A stretch of DNA of 8,192 nt from Pseudomonadota bacterium (lineage in GTDB: Bacteria; Desulfobacterota; GWC2-55-46; JADFVP01), in NCBI GenBank assembly GCA_015222595.1, contig JADFVP010000051.1, positions 1 to 8,192 of the forward strand. The letters are read 5' to 3'. Shown piece by piece: positions 1-6,843 of the stretch (its first letter is position 1; every line of letters starts with the position of its first letter). The notes under the pieces are model-generated. The model had not been told where the DNA came from. It did not search any database and worked only from the letters and a program-made list of their open reading frames with translations. The translations under genes were made by a program, and so were the position numbers.

Positions 1-13
1 GCTCACCCCCGGA

Positions 14-51
14 CAAAAAAAAGGATCGCAGCAAAAGCTGAAATCCTTTTT
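14..51 (-). terminator. Rho-independent terminator of tRNA-Pro
   Basis: Read on the minus strand, a stem AAAAAGGAT (plus positions 43-51) pairs with ATCCTTTTT (18-26). An inner CAGC/GCTG stem closes a TTTT loop, and a further run of T follows. It begins 8 nt after the 3' end of the tRNA-Pro gene, in the correct orientation to end that transcript. The A/T flanks are symmetrical, so it could also terminate a plus-strand transcript entering from the left. Confidence 0.8.
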
Positions 52-59
52 AAAAAAAA

Positions 60-136
60 TGGTCGGGGCGAGAGGATTCGAACCTCCGGCCCCCTGGTCC
101 CAAACCAGGTGCGCTACCAAACTGCGCCACGCCCCG
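60..136 (-). tRNA. tRNA-Pro (anticodon TGG), CCA encoded
   Basis: The reverse complement folds as a complete 77-nt cloverleaf. The acceptor stem is CGGGGCG/CGCCCCG, the D-arm stem is GCGC/GCGC, the anticodon stem is CCTGG/CCAGG around loop TTTGGGA (anticodon TGG), and the T arm is GGAGG-TTCGAAT-CCTCT. Discriminator A and a genome-encoded CCA follow. It decodes CCN proline codons. The D arm, anticodon arm and T arm closely resemble enterobacterial tRNA-Pro(UGG). It is transcribed away from the metabolic cluster and has its own terminator immediately downstream. Confidence 0.97.
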
Positions 137-147
137 TCCAGTCCAAA

Positions 148-176
148 TTTGTAGCATATAAATAATCAAGATGCAA
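148..176 (-). promoter_or_regulatory. Candidate sigma70-type promoter for tRNA-Pro
   Basis: On the minus strand, TTGCAT (plus 171-176) lies 17 nt from TACAAA (148-153), and the tRNA 5' end is 11 nt further on. Matches are 5/6 to the -35 and 4/6 to the -10 consensus. The spacing and the short leader suit a stable-RNA promoter. The region is AT-rich, so chance matches are possible. Confidence 0.4.
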
Positions 177-367
177 GAAGTTTGTACACTCTCTACAAAA
201 CCCAAGGGATAAGGCGAAATGACTTAACCATCTGTTATGTTTGACTTTACCGCTTTTCACGCCTCTCCTTCCTGTCGTGCCGTTCCGGTTATTTCGACCC
301 CTGGCCATATAAACGAGAGCCACACGCGAAGCCGTAGCCGAAGGAGTAGAGAGTGGCGACAATTTCC

Positions 368-403
368 TTGACACAGACTATACAATTGTATACTGTATAC
401 AAT
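368..403 (+). promoter_or_regulatory. Candidate promoter overlapped by GTATAC palindromes (operator-like)
   Basis: A perfect TTGACA (368-373) is followed by TATACT at 389-394 (15-nt spacer) or TACTGT at 391-396 (17-nt spacer). The same bases form a perfect 19-bp inverted repeat, ATTGTATACTGTATACAAT (385-403), which contains two GTATAC cores 1 bp apart. A second perfect palindrome, TATACAATTGTATA (379-392), overlaps it. A repressor bound here would cover the -10 region. Many FCD-type GntR regulators bind TTGTATACAA-like sites, so a GntR protein is a reasonable guess. No regulator gene is in view. The downstream gene would be mdh, with a leader of about 350 nt. Confidence 0.4.
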
Positions 404-749
404 GTAAGCACCGCAGGTGTCAGCAGTTGTTCGGCGGATATTCACTCAACAGACGGCTCGCCCGGCAGGTTCAGCCACAGATTTTAGCTTGCCGGTACTG
501 GTTAACGCACAGGGTTAGCGCTTCTAAGCACTCCACACGTCAAACCCGGCTTTTCCCCCAGTCAGCCACATATATGCCGCATGTAGCAGCTCAGCCAACG
601 TAGCATTTTGCCCAAACATAGCGGTCTCCATTTTTATAGTAGCGTCAGGCACCGGTAATCCGCTATACTAACCAGCACACAAACAACTTAAGCAAGTCCT
701 CGTATATTTTTTTTACTCTCTATTTATCTATATGTAAGGAGGAGGTCAA

Positions 750-1679
750 ATGGGCCGGAAAAAGATTACAGTCGTAGGAGCCGGACACGTAGGGGCCACA
801 GCCGCTCTCTGGTTAGCGCTAAAAGAGCTTGGCGACGTTGTTCTGCTAGACATTATAGAAGGCGTACCGCAGGGCAAGTCCCTAGACCTTATGGAGGCCT
901 CGCCCATTGACGCCTTCGACTCCAACGTACAGGGTACGAACGACTACGCCGACACGGCAGGGTCGGACATTGTTATAATAACCGCAGGCCTGGCCAGAAA
1001 ACCGGGCATGAGCCGCAGCGACCTTATTGAGAAGAACACCGGTATCATCAAGGGCGTTGTCGAGAACATCGTAAAGCACTCCCCCGACACAACTCTAATA
1101 GTAGTAACAAACCCGCTCGACGTTATGGTCTACGTTGCATGGCAGGCTAGCGGCCTCGCTCCTGAGAAGGTCCTTGGCCTCTCAGGCGCGCTCGACGGCT
1201 CGCGCATGCGGAGCTTTATAGCAATGGAGCTAGGCGTTTCGGTAAAGGACGTTCACGCAATGGTCCTGGGAGGTCACGCAGACTCCATGGTGCCCGTCAA
1301 AAGGTACTCTACCGTCTCCGGCATCCCTGTCGAACAGCTTATGAGCGCCGAGAAGCTCGACGCGATAATCGCTCGCACCCGCACGGCAGGCGGCGAGATA
1401 GTCGGGCTTCTAAAGACCGGCTCGGCCTACTACGCCCCCTCTGCGGCGGCCGTAGAGATGGCAGAGGCTATCTTGAAGGACAAGAAACGGATAATACCAT
1501 GCGCCTCTTACTGCACCGGTCAGTACGGTGTGGACGGCCTCTTCATCGGCGTACCCGCCAAGCTCGGAGCCGGAGGAGTTGAGGAAATAATAGAGGTCGA
1601 GCTGAACGACGAAGAGAGCGCAGCGCTTGCTGCCTCGGTAGAGGCCGTAAAGGTGTTGCTGGCGGAACTGAAAGTATAA
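750..1679 (+). CDS. mdh: Malate dehydrogenase (LDH-like, NAD-dependent)
   Basis: Interconverts malate and oxaloacetate with NAD(H) in the cytoplasm. The 309-aa length is normal for the bacterial LDH-like MDH group. A Rossmann fold opens at residues 6-34, with the Gly-rich loop G10-A-G12-H-V-G15 and D34 at the end of the second strand, which favours NAD over NADP. Substrate-binding arginines sit in LARKPGMSR (R83, R89) and in LDGSRMR (R152). N121 lies in VTNPLDV, and the catalytic His is H176 in GGHADSMVP. Arginine rather than glutamine in the 83-89 mobile-loop region indicates malate rather than lactate specificity. The start is set by a very strong ribosome binding site, AAGGAGGAGGT, at 736-746. 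It is the first gene of the co-directional cluster, and fumarase follows after 119 nt, so the product malate step is directly linked. I see no truncation. Confidence 0.95.
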   Translation: MGRKKITVVGAGHVGATAALWLALKELGDVVLLDIIEGVPQGKSLDLMEASPIDAFDSNVQGTNDYADTAGSDIVIITAGLARKPGMSRSDLIEKNTGIIKGVVENIVKHSPDTTLIVVTNPLDVMVYVAWQASGLAPEKVLGLSGALDGSRMRSFIAMELGVSVKDVHAMVLGGHADSMVPVKRYSTVSGIPVEQLMSAEKLDAIIARTRTAGGEIVGLLKTGSAYYAPSAAAVEMAEAILKDKKRIIPCASYCTGQYGVDGLFIGVPAKLGAGGVEEIIEVELNDEESAALAASVEAVKVLLAELKV

Positions 1680-1702
1680 TCAGGACCATCTGGGCCAATT
1701 TT

Positions 1703-1731
1703 AGGGGCCGCACTTCAAGGGGCCGACTTCA
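1703..1731 (+). repeat. Two-copy tandem repeat in the mdh-fumarase gap
   Basis: AGGGGCCGCACTTCA (1703-1717) is immediately repeated as AGGGGCCGACTTCA (1718-1731), differing by one missing C. It lies 24 nt after the mdh stop. Repeated GGGGCC blocks can pair weakly with nearby GGCC, but no convincing terminator with a T tract is present, so transcription may continue into the fumarase genes. Function unknown. Confidence 0.6.
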
Positions 1732-1798
1732 GGAGCAGCGCTCAGTGACCGGACTTGGCAGGCATCTAACCCATTTATACTAGACAACAGGAATTGAC

Positions 1799-2635
1799 GT
1801 GAGAAAAGTTTCAACCTCCGACATAACCGCCAAAGTGAGCGAACTCTGCATAGAGGCCGCCTGCAACCTCGGCACAGACGTCATAGACGCTATAAAATCG
1901 GCAGAAGAGCGCGAAGAGTCGGTACTCGGTAAAGACGTACTCGGCCAGCTCGTCTACAACTTCGAGCTTGCCAACAAAGAGCACCGCCCGATGTGTCAGG
2001 ACACAGGCATAACCATAGTCTATGCCGAAGTAGGGCGCGAGGTGGAGTTCGACGGCTCGCTAGACGAAGCTATTCACGAAGGCGTACGCCAGGGCTACGA
2101 CAAGGGGTATCTCAGAAAATCGGTCTGCGATCCGTTATCGCGCGTAAATACCACCGACAACACCCCCGCCATAATCCACACCACTATAGTAGAGGGCGAC
2201 AAACTCAACCTCACCATCGCCACCAAAGGCGCGGGCAGCGAGAACATGAGCGGGCTTGCCATGCTAAAGCCGTCTCAGGGTGTAGAGGGCGTTAAGGACT
2301 TTATCATTCAGGTAGTGAAAGACGCGGGAGGCAACCCGTGTCCGCCCGTAGTCGTAGGCGTTGGCATAGGCGGCAGTTTCGAAAAGTGCGCCATGCTCTC
2401 GAAGAAGGCTATTATGAGAACCGTCGGGGAGGCTAACGCAGATCCTGAGATCGCCGCGCTCGAGACCGAACTGCTGCTATCGATCAACAACTTGGGCATC
2501 GGCCCGATGGGCTTTGGCGGAATGATAACCGCCCTTGCCGTGCATATAGAAAAGCACCCGTGCCACATAGCGTCGCTACCGGTAGCGGTAAACATGCAGT
2601 GCCACGCAGACCGGCACAAGCACGCAGTTCTTTAG
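1799..2635 (+). CDS. Class I fumarate hydratase, alpha subunit (N-terminal type)
   Basis: Forms the Fe-S half of a two-subunit class I fumarase that reversibly hydrates fumarate to L-malate. The 278-aa protein matches the usual alpha-subunit length. The cluster-binding cysteines expected from E. coli FumA are visible: C66 in RPMCQDTG, C181 in NPCPPVVVG, and C268 in MQCHADRH. Other family blocks are KGAGSENMS (143-151), GVGIGGSFEKC (187-197) and GIGPMGFGG (233-241). Translation starts at GTG with AGGAA 5 nt upstream, and the N-terminus fits the family. The beta subunit follows 38 nt later, and mdh precedes it. The labile [4Fe-4S] cluster of this class is oxygen-sensitive, which suits an anaerobe. 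The same fold serves tartrate dehydratase (TtdA), but the mdh neighbour favours fumarase. The symbol is left blank because fumA/ttdA naming is ambiguous. Confidence 0.93.
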   Translation: MRKVSTSDITAKVSELCIEAACNLGTDVIDAIKSAEEREESVLGKDVLGQLVYNFELANKEHRPMCQDTGITIVYAEVGREVEFDGSLDEAIHEGVRQGYDKGYLRKSVCDPLSRVNTTDNTPAIIHTTIVEGDKLNLTIATKGAGSENMSGLAMLKPSQGVEGVKDFIIQVVKDAGGNPCPPVVVGVGIGGSFEKCAMLSKKAIMRTVGEANADPEIAALETELLLSINNLGIGPMGFGGMITALAVHIEKHPCHIASLPVAVNMQCHADRHKHAVL

Positions 2636-2673
2636 GGATACAACAAGGATAAGACAAAGGAACTTATACGGAT

Positions 2674-3237
2674 ATGGCAGAACAAGTTCAGAAAAGAATA
2701 ACCCCGCCGCTCACCGACGCTGATGTCGAAGCGCTCAGCGCAGGCGACAAGGTTCTCATTACCGGAGTGCTCTACACTGCGCGCGACTCTGCGCACAAGA
2801 AGTTCATAGAGCTGCTGGAAGCCGGAAAAGAGCTGCCGTTCGACCCCAAGGGCCAGCTCATCTACTACGTCGGGCCGACGCCTACGAAGCCGGGCGAGAT
2901 AATCGGTTCTGCGGGGCCGACCACGAGCGGAAGAATGGACGCCTTTACCCCTGCCATACTCGCAACCGGCCTTAAGGGCACTATAGGCAAGGGACAGCGG
3001 AGCCCCGAGGTACTGGAGTCGATGAAAGAGCACAAGGCCCTCTACCTTGCAGCCGTAGGCGGCGCAGCGGCGCTGATAGCGCAGTCGATAAAGAAGGTCG
3101 AGATAATAGCGTACGAAGAACTCGGTACAGAGGCCGTACGGAGACTCGAAGTGGTGGACTTTCCGGCAATAGTAGTGAACGACTCCAAGGGCAACGACCT
3201 CTTTGCAGAGGGAGTGGCAAAGTACAGAAAAGAGTAG
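2674..3237 (+). CDS. Class I fumarate hydratase, beta subunit (C-terminal type)
   Basis: Partner of the preceding gene; together they equal the single-chain class I fumarase. At 187 aa it has normal beta-subunit length. Recognisable blocks are LYTARDSAHKKF (34-44; R37, D38, H41), which contributes to the active site, then YVGPTPTKPGEIIGSAGPTTSGRMD (65-89) with the conserved TTSGRMD, then the lysine-containing LKGTIGKG (100-107), AAVGGAAAL (126-134) and the ELGTEAVR segment (149-156). A possible ribosome binding site, AAAGGAAC, lies at 2656-2663, 10 nt before the ATG. The short gap to the alpha subunit implies one transcript and balanced synthesis. Ile codons are strikingly biased: 10 of 13 are ATA. 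TtdB (tartrate dehydratase) is the alternative, less likely beside mdh. Confidence 0.93.
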   Translation: MAEQVQKRITPPLTDADVEALSAGDKVLITGVLYTARDSAHKKFIELLEAGKELPFDPKGQLIYYVGPTPTKPGEIIGSAGPTTSGRMDAFTPAILATGLKGTIGKGQRSPEVLESMKEHKALYLAAVGGAAALIAQSIKKVEIIAYEELGTEAVRRLEVVDFPAIVVNDSKGNDLFAEGVAKYRKE

Positions 3238-3267
3238 ACCCGAACGGCTAGAAATGGAGAGAGTCCT

Positions 3268-3675
3268 TTGAAGATAAAACTCAATAAGAACGACATAGAC
3301 AGCGCGCTTATTCAACAGATAGAGCGGATGAGCGGAGAGACGATAAAACGGTGCTACCAGTGCGGCAACTGCTCCGGCGGCTGCCCCGTGTCGTACGCAA
3401 TGGATATTCCCCCGACCCAGGTAATGCGCTACTTGCAGCTCGGCATGGTTGAAGAGCTGATGGAAGCCAACTCCATGTGGGTCTGTGTCGGCTGTCTTCA
3501 GTGCTTCTCGCGCTGTCCGCAGTCGGTGAGCGTGGCCAACACGCTAGAGGGCCTTCGCCAGCTCGTGCTCCGCAAGGGCGTAGATCACGACCGCATAGAG
3601 GATATTCCGCTGCCGATGCTAAAGAGTGCGCCGCAGCAGGCCATAGTCTGCGGTTTCCGCAAATTCGTAAGCTAG
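3268..3675 (+). CDS. hdrC: Heterodisulfide reductase subunit C-like ferredoxin
   Basis: Electron-transfer subunit of an HdrABC-type complex, passing electrons from HdrA to HdrB. It has two [4Fe-4S] motifs: C29-x2-C32-x2-C35-x3-C39, within the family signature CYQCGNCSGGCP, and C73-x2-C76-x2-C79-x3-C83. The stretch after the first motif (MDIPPTQVMRYLQLGMVEEL) is typical of HdrC. At 135 aa it is shorter than many homologues, with a brief C-terminal tail. The start is TTG at 3268, with GGAG 8 nt upstream. The nearby ATG at 3254 is out of frame, and the first in-frame ATG (residue 21) would remove the conserved helix before the first cluster. It starts 30 nt after the fumarase beta gene, so it is probably co-transcribed with it. 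The HdrB gene follows only after a 188-nt gap filled by a hairpin repeat. Confidence 0.9.
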   Translation: MKIKLNKNDIDSALIQQIERMSGETIKRCYQCGNCSGGCPVSYAMDIPPTQVMRYLQLGMVEELMEANSMWVCVGCLQCFSRCPQSVSVANTLEGLRQLVLRKGVDHDRIEDIPLPMLKSAPQQAIVCGFRKFVS

Positions 3676-3677
3676 GG

Positions 3678-3802
3678 GTTCGTTCTCCTAAACGCCCGTC
3701 TGCGGTGTCAGGGTTTTCGTGCTTAAGTCCTCACATACTTATTAGTATGCTGCGGGTTAAGCACTCACCCTTCCTACCATCTGGGCATTTATAAGCACGA
3801 AC
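3678..3802 (+). repeat. Structured intergenic hairpin repeat, copy 1 (after hdrC)
   Basis: A ~125-bp imperfect inverted repeat starts 2 nt after the hdrC stop. Nested pairing from the outside inward: GTTCGT (3678-3683) with ACGAAC (3797-3802); AAACGCCC (3690-3697) with GGGCATTT (3783-3790), one mismatch; GGGT (3711-3714) with ACCC (3767-3770); GTGCTTAA (3719-3726) with TTAAGCAC (3757-3764); CATACT (3734-3739) with AGTATG (3744-3749) around a TATT loop. It shares its core (GTCAGGG, TCCTCACATACT, AGTATGCTGCGG, CCCTTCCTA) with the copy after hdrA. There is no terminal T tract, so it is not a standard intrinsic terminator. Confidence 0.8.
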
Positions 3803-3863
3803 GCTTTCAAATTTAAGCAGCTACTTTTTTCATCAAACAGAATAGACGACGGATAGATAATAG

Positions 3864-4724
3864 ATGAAGATACCATACTACCCCGGATGCACCCTGAACA
3901 CCGTTGCCAAGGACTTCGACACCTCGGCAAAAGAGTCGGCTCGTGCCGTCGGTTTCGAGATGGAAGATCTTGAGCAGTGGAACTGCTGCGGAGCCTCCTT
4001 CCCCTTGACGCCCGACAACATAATGGGCCTTTCGGCCCCTGCCAAGGTACTCTCCGGGGCAAAAAAAGCTGGCGATACGCTCACCACGCTCTGCTCGGTC
4101 TGCTACAACGTCTTAAAACGCACCAACAAGGTTATGCAAGACGACAAGACGCGCCGGAAGTCGGTAAACGAATTCATGGAGGACGACTACGACGGCAGCC
4201 TCAAGATAGTCCATTACCTTGAGGTCTTGCGCGACGACATCGGCTTCGCCAAATTGAAAGAGACGGTGACCAAACCGCTAGAAGGCATAAAGGCCGGCGC
4301 GTACTACGGCTGCATGCTGCTTCGTCCCTTCGACGACATCGGCATAGACAACGCAGAGGCCCCGACCATTATGGAAGATATGTTAAAGGCCCTCGGAGCA
4401 ACCCCCGTGGAGTTTCCGGACAAGATAGAGTGCTGCGGAGCGCACCTTGCGATGAACAACAAAGAGGTCGTAACGCGCCTTTCGGGCAACGTAATCGACT
4501 CGGCCGTAAGAGAGGGCGCGGAAATAATAGTAACCACCTGCCCGCTCTGCCAGTACAACCTTGAGTCGGTTCAAGAGAGCGTAGGGGCAACGGCTGCGGG
4601 CGTACCGATAGTCTACTTCACGCAGCTCTTAGGGCTCGCACTAGGCCAGGACATAGAACAGCTCGGCTTCGACGCCAATGGCGGCGCGGCCAAAAAGTAC
4701 CTGAAACGCAAGGGGCTGCTGTAA
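3864..4724 (+). CDS. hdrB: Heterodisulfide reductase subunit B-like (two CCG domains)
   Basis: Catalytic disulfide-reducing subunit of Hdr-type complexes. The 286-aa protein carries two intact cysteine-rich CCG domains: C9-x31-C41-C42-x34-C77-x2-C80 and C150-x39-C190-C191-x34-C226-x2-C229. In characterised methanogen HdrB these motifs bind two noncubane [4Fe-4S] clusters that split CoM-S-S-CoB. Bacteria generally lack that heterodisulfide, so the true substrate here is unknown. All ten motif cysteines are present, so catalysis by cluster chemistry is plausible. The N-terminal YYPGCTL is the usual family opening and fixes the ATG. The ribosome binding site is weak (ACGGAT, 9 nt upstream). It is flanked by hdrC and hdrA, as expected, though with large gaps. 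A related arrangement, HdrC-HdrB fused as TfrB, occurs in methanogen thiol:fumarate reductase, but no flavoprotein TfrA is here. Confidence 0.92.
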   Translation: MKIPYYPGCTLNTVAKDFDTSAKESARAVGFEMEDLEQWNCCGASFPLTPDNIMGLSAPAKVLSGAKKAGDTLTTLCSVCYNVLKRTNKVMQDDKTRRKSVNEFMEDDYDGSLKIVHYLEVLRDDIGFAKLKETVTKPLEGIKAGAYYGCMLLRPFDDIGIDNAEAPTIMEDMLKALGATPVEFPDKIECCGAHLAMNNKEVVTRLSGNVIDSAVREGAEIIVTTCPLCQYNLESVQESVGATAAGVPIVYFTQLLGLALGQDIEQLGFDANGGAAKKYLKRKGLL

Positions 4725-4794
4725 ACCCAGGTCGTCCAAGAGTACGAGCACGGTTTTTTTTACAAGTATTTACAGCACAGATTAGTAGTCGGTT

Positions 4795-4835
4795 GTTACT
4801 GCAAGGGCACAAAGCTACAAGGGCGAAGCAGTAAC
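4795..4835 (+). promoter_or_regulatory. Stem-loop in the hdrA leader
   Basis: A perfect 8-bp inverted repeat, GTTACTGC (4795-4802) and GCAGTAAC (4828-4835), encloses 25 nt that contain two AAGGGC copies (4803-4808 and 4819-4824). It ends 32 nt before the hdrA ATG and follows a T8 run at 4754-4761. It could act as a leader structure or a protein-binding inverted repeat. No known riboswitch pattern was recognised. Confidence 0.4.
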
Positions 4836-4867
4836 TGATAAGCCAAATATATAAGAAGAGGTGCACC

Positions 4868-6841
4868 ATGCCGAGAATAGGCGTTTTTGTCTGCCAGTGC
4901 GGCAACAACATAGAGTCGACCGTCGACACCCAGAAGGTGGCCGACGAGACCAAGAAGCTGCCGGGTGTAGTCCATACCGAAAGCTACAAGTTCATGTGCT
5001 CTTCTCCGGGCCAGGAATCGTTTAAGAAAGCGATCAAAGAGAACAAGCTCGACGGCATAGTCGTCTCGGCCTGCTCTCCGCACATGCACGAGAAGACCTT
5101 CCGCAGGGCCGCCGAGGCCGCAGGACTCAACCCCTTTCAGTGCGAGATAGCCAACATCCGCGAGCAGTGCTCATGGGTGCACCACGACCCTACAAAAAAG
5201 GTCGGCACGGCAAAGACGATGGACTTAACGCGCATGACCATCCAGCGCCTTAAGAAGAACCGCGATCTCACCAAGATAACCATTCCGGTCACAAAACGCG
5301 CACTCGTAATAGGCGGCGGCATAGCAGGCATACAGGCAGCCCTCGACATTGCAGACGGCGGCCACGAGGTAGTGATAGTCGAGAAGGAGCCTTCCATCGG
5401 CGGCAACATGGCGCGCCTCTCCGAGACATTCCCTACAATGGACTGCTCGCAGTGTATCCTGACTCCGAAGATGGTCGAGGCCGAGCTGCATGATAAAATA
5501 TCGCTCTACACCTACTCGGAAGTTGAGAAGGTAGACGGCTACATAGGCAACTTCTCGGTAACGATAAAGAAGAAGGCGAAGTTCGTAGACGAGTCCACCT
5601 GCACCGGCTGCGGAGAGTGCTGGGAGAAGTGCCCATTCAAGGCCGACAGCGAGTTCGAGCTTGGGCTAAGCAAAAGGAAAGTCATCTACACGCCCTTCCC
5701 TCAGGCCGTGCCGAACATTCCGGTTATCGACAAGACACGCTGCCCCAAGATACTAAAAGACAAGTGCGGCCTCTGCGCCAAGGTCTGCGGCCCACAGTCA
5801 ATAGATTTTACACAGGAAGACCAGCTCGTTACCGAAGAGTTCGGCGCCATAGTCGTTGCCACCGGCTACGACCTTATGCCGAAGAGCAAGTTCGGCGAGT
5901 ACGGTTACGGCAAGATAACCGATGTTATCTCCGGCATGCAGTTCGAGCGGCTCGCCTCGGCCTCGGGGCCGACAGGAGGCGCGATAAAGCGTCCTTCTGA
6001 CGGAACAGAGCCCAAGAACATAGTCTTCATTCAGTGCGCCGGTTCAAGAGACGAAAAGCGCGGCGTCAGTTACTGCTCTAAAATATGCTGCATGTACACG
6101 GCAAAGCACACCATGCTCTACCGCCACAAGGTTCACGACGGACAGGCCTATGTCTTCTACATGGATATCCGTTCGGGCGGCAAGCGGTACGAAGAGTTCG
6201 TGCGCGGAGCGATAGAGCACGACGGGGCGATGTATCTGCGCGGTCGTGTCTCGCGCGTCTACGAAAAGGACGGCAAGATAATCGTACAGGGCGCCGATAC
6301 GCTAAGCGGCTCGCAGGTAGAGATAGAGGCCGACATGGTGGTACTCGCAACCGCATTGGTTTCGAGGGACAGCGCTACGACAGTAGCCCAGACACTCGGC
6401 ATCGGGTACGACAAAGACAAGTTCTACAACGAGTACCACCCGAAACTGAAGCCGGTAGAGACCGTTACCGCAGGAGTCTTTCTGGCCGGAACATGCGTCG
6501 GGCCGATGGACATACCAGAGTCCGTCTCGCAGGGCTCGGCAGTGGCCTCAAAAACGCTCGCGCTCTTCAGCTCCGACAAGATGGCGCGCGAACCGATTAC
6601 GGCTGACGTAAACACGCAGACTTGCAACGCGTGCTGGGACTGTCTCAACGCCTGCCCGTACGTTGCTATAGATAAGACAGAAGTGAAGGACCGCAAGGGC
6701 AACGTTGTTAAGATGCTCGCCACGGTCAACGCCGGGCTCTGTCAGGGTTGCGGCGTCTGCGTCTGCGCATGCAGGTCCAAGGCGATAGACCTTAACGGTT
6801 ATACGGACGAGCAGGTTTATGCGGCGATAGCCACCTTCTAG
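4868..6841 (+). CDS. hdrA: Heterodisulfide reductase subunit A-like flavoprotein, electron bifurcating type
   Basis: FAD and multi-[4Fe-4S] core of the Hdr complex. In methanogens its FAD bifurcates electron pairs between ferredoxin and the heterodisulfide. The 657-aa length is close to methanogen HdrA. Domains in order: an N-terminal HdrA domain (1-135; VCQCGNN, CSPHMHEKTFR, IANIREQCSWVH with C101); a thioredoxin-reductase-like FAD fold with G149-G-G-I-A-G154 and the family block SIGGNMARLSETFPTMDCSQC; an inserted ferredoxin region C245-x2-C248-x2-C251-x3-C255 then C292-x7-C300-x2-C303-x3-C307; the IQCAGSRDE...YCSKICCMY signature (388-410); and a C-terminal two-cluster ferredoxin C586-x2-C589-x2-C592-x3-C596 and C625-x2-C628-x2-C631-x3-C635. 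No selenocysteine or internal stop. GAGGTG lies 5 nt before the ATG. HdrC and HdrB lie upstream and MvhD downstream. Bifurcation is inferred from the family, not shown by sequence alone. Confidence 0.95.
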   Translation: MPRIGVFVCQCGNNIESTVDTQKVADETKKLPGVVHTESYKFMCSSPGQESFKKAIKENKLDGIVVSACSPHMHEKTFRRAAEAAGLNPFQCEIANIREQCSWVHHDPTKKVGTAKTMDLTRMTIQRLKKNRDLTKITIPVTKRALVIGGGIAGIQAALDIADGGHEVVIVEKEPSIGGNMARLSETFPTMDCSQCILTPKMVEAELHDKISLYTYSEVEKVDGYIGNFSVTIKKKAKFVDESTCTGCGECWEKCPFKADSEFELGLSKRKVIYTPFPQAVPNIPVIDKTRCPKILKDKCGLCAKVCGPQSIDFTQEDQLVTEEFGAIVVATGYDLMPKSKFGEYGYGKITDVISGMQFERLASASGPTGGAIKRPSDGTEPKNIVFIQCAGSRDEKRGVSYCSKICCMYTAKHTMLYRHKVHDGQAYVFYMDIRSGGKRYEEFVRGAIEHDGAMYLRGRVSRVYEKDGKIIVQGADTLSGSQVEIEADMVVLATALVSRDSATTVAQTLGIGYDKDKFYNEYHPKLKPVETVTAGVFLAGTCVGPMDIPESVSQGSAVASKTLALFSSDKMAREPITADVNTQTCNACWDCLNACPYVAIDKTEVKDRKGNVVKMLATVNAGLCQGCGVCVCACRSKAIDLNGYTDEQVYAAIATF

Positions 6842-6843
6842 GG

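Larger units (their letters stand above)
137..749. other. Gene-free stretch between tRNA-Pro and mdh
   Basis: I see no gene here that I can support. Open frames on the minus strand (257-445, and one overlapping the tRNA) lack ribosome binding sites and any recognisable family pattern, and their codon choice is unlike the neighbouring genes. The only structured signals are the candidate tRNA promoter at the left end, the -35/-10 and palindrome cluster near 368-403, and an AT-rich tract with eight or more consecutive T residues near 706-714, just before the mdh ribosome binding site. The mdh promoter should lie somewhere in this stretch. It may also contain decayed coding sequence. Confidence 0.5.

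Noticed and set aside
114..445. Open minus-strand frames at 114-374 and 257-445
   Set aside because: One runs into the tRNA-Pro gene, neither has a ribosome binding site, and the translations are low-complexity Arg/Leu-rich strings without a family pattern.
2632..3315. 227-codon minus-strand frame across the fumarase beta gene
   Set aside because: It is antisense to a fully convincing fumarase subunit. Its length follows from the codon bias of the real gene, and the translation matches nothing recognisable.
3477..3794. Plus-strand frame overlapping hdrC and extending into the gap
   Set aside because: It is a +1 shadow of hdrC continuing into the hairpin repeat. There is no ribosome binding site, and the real hdrC frame holds both cluster motifs.
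3678..3802. CRISPR or riboswitch interpretation of the hairpin elements
   Set aside because: There are only two copies, 3 kb apart, with no spacers. They sit at 3' ends of genes with no T tract and do not match a riboswitch pattern that I know.
3268..4724. hdrC and hdrB as TfrB-type subunits of a thiol:fumarate reductase
   Set aside because: The fumarase neighbours are hydratases, not reductases. No TfrA/SdhA flavoprotein is present, while hdrA and mvhD are, so an Hdr complex is the better reading.
4725..4761. Intrinsic terminator after hdrB ending in the T8 run
   Set aside because: The T tract is present, but the preceding bases form only a 4-5 bp weak stem (TCGT/ACGA), too poor to call a terminator.
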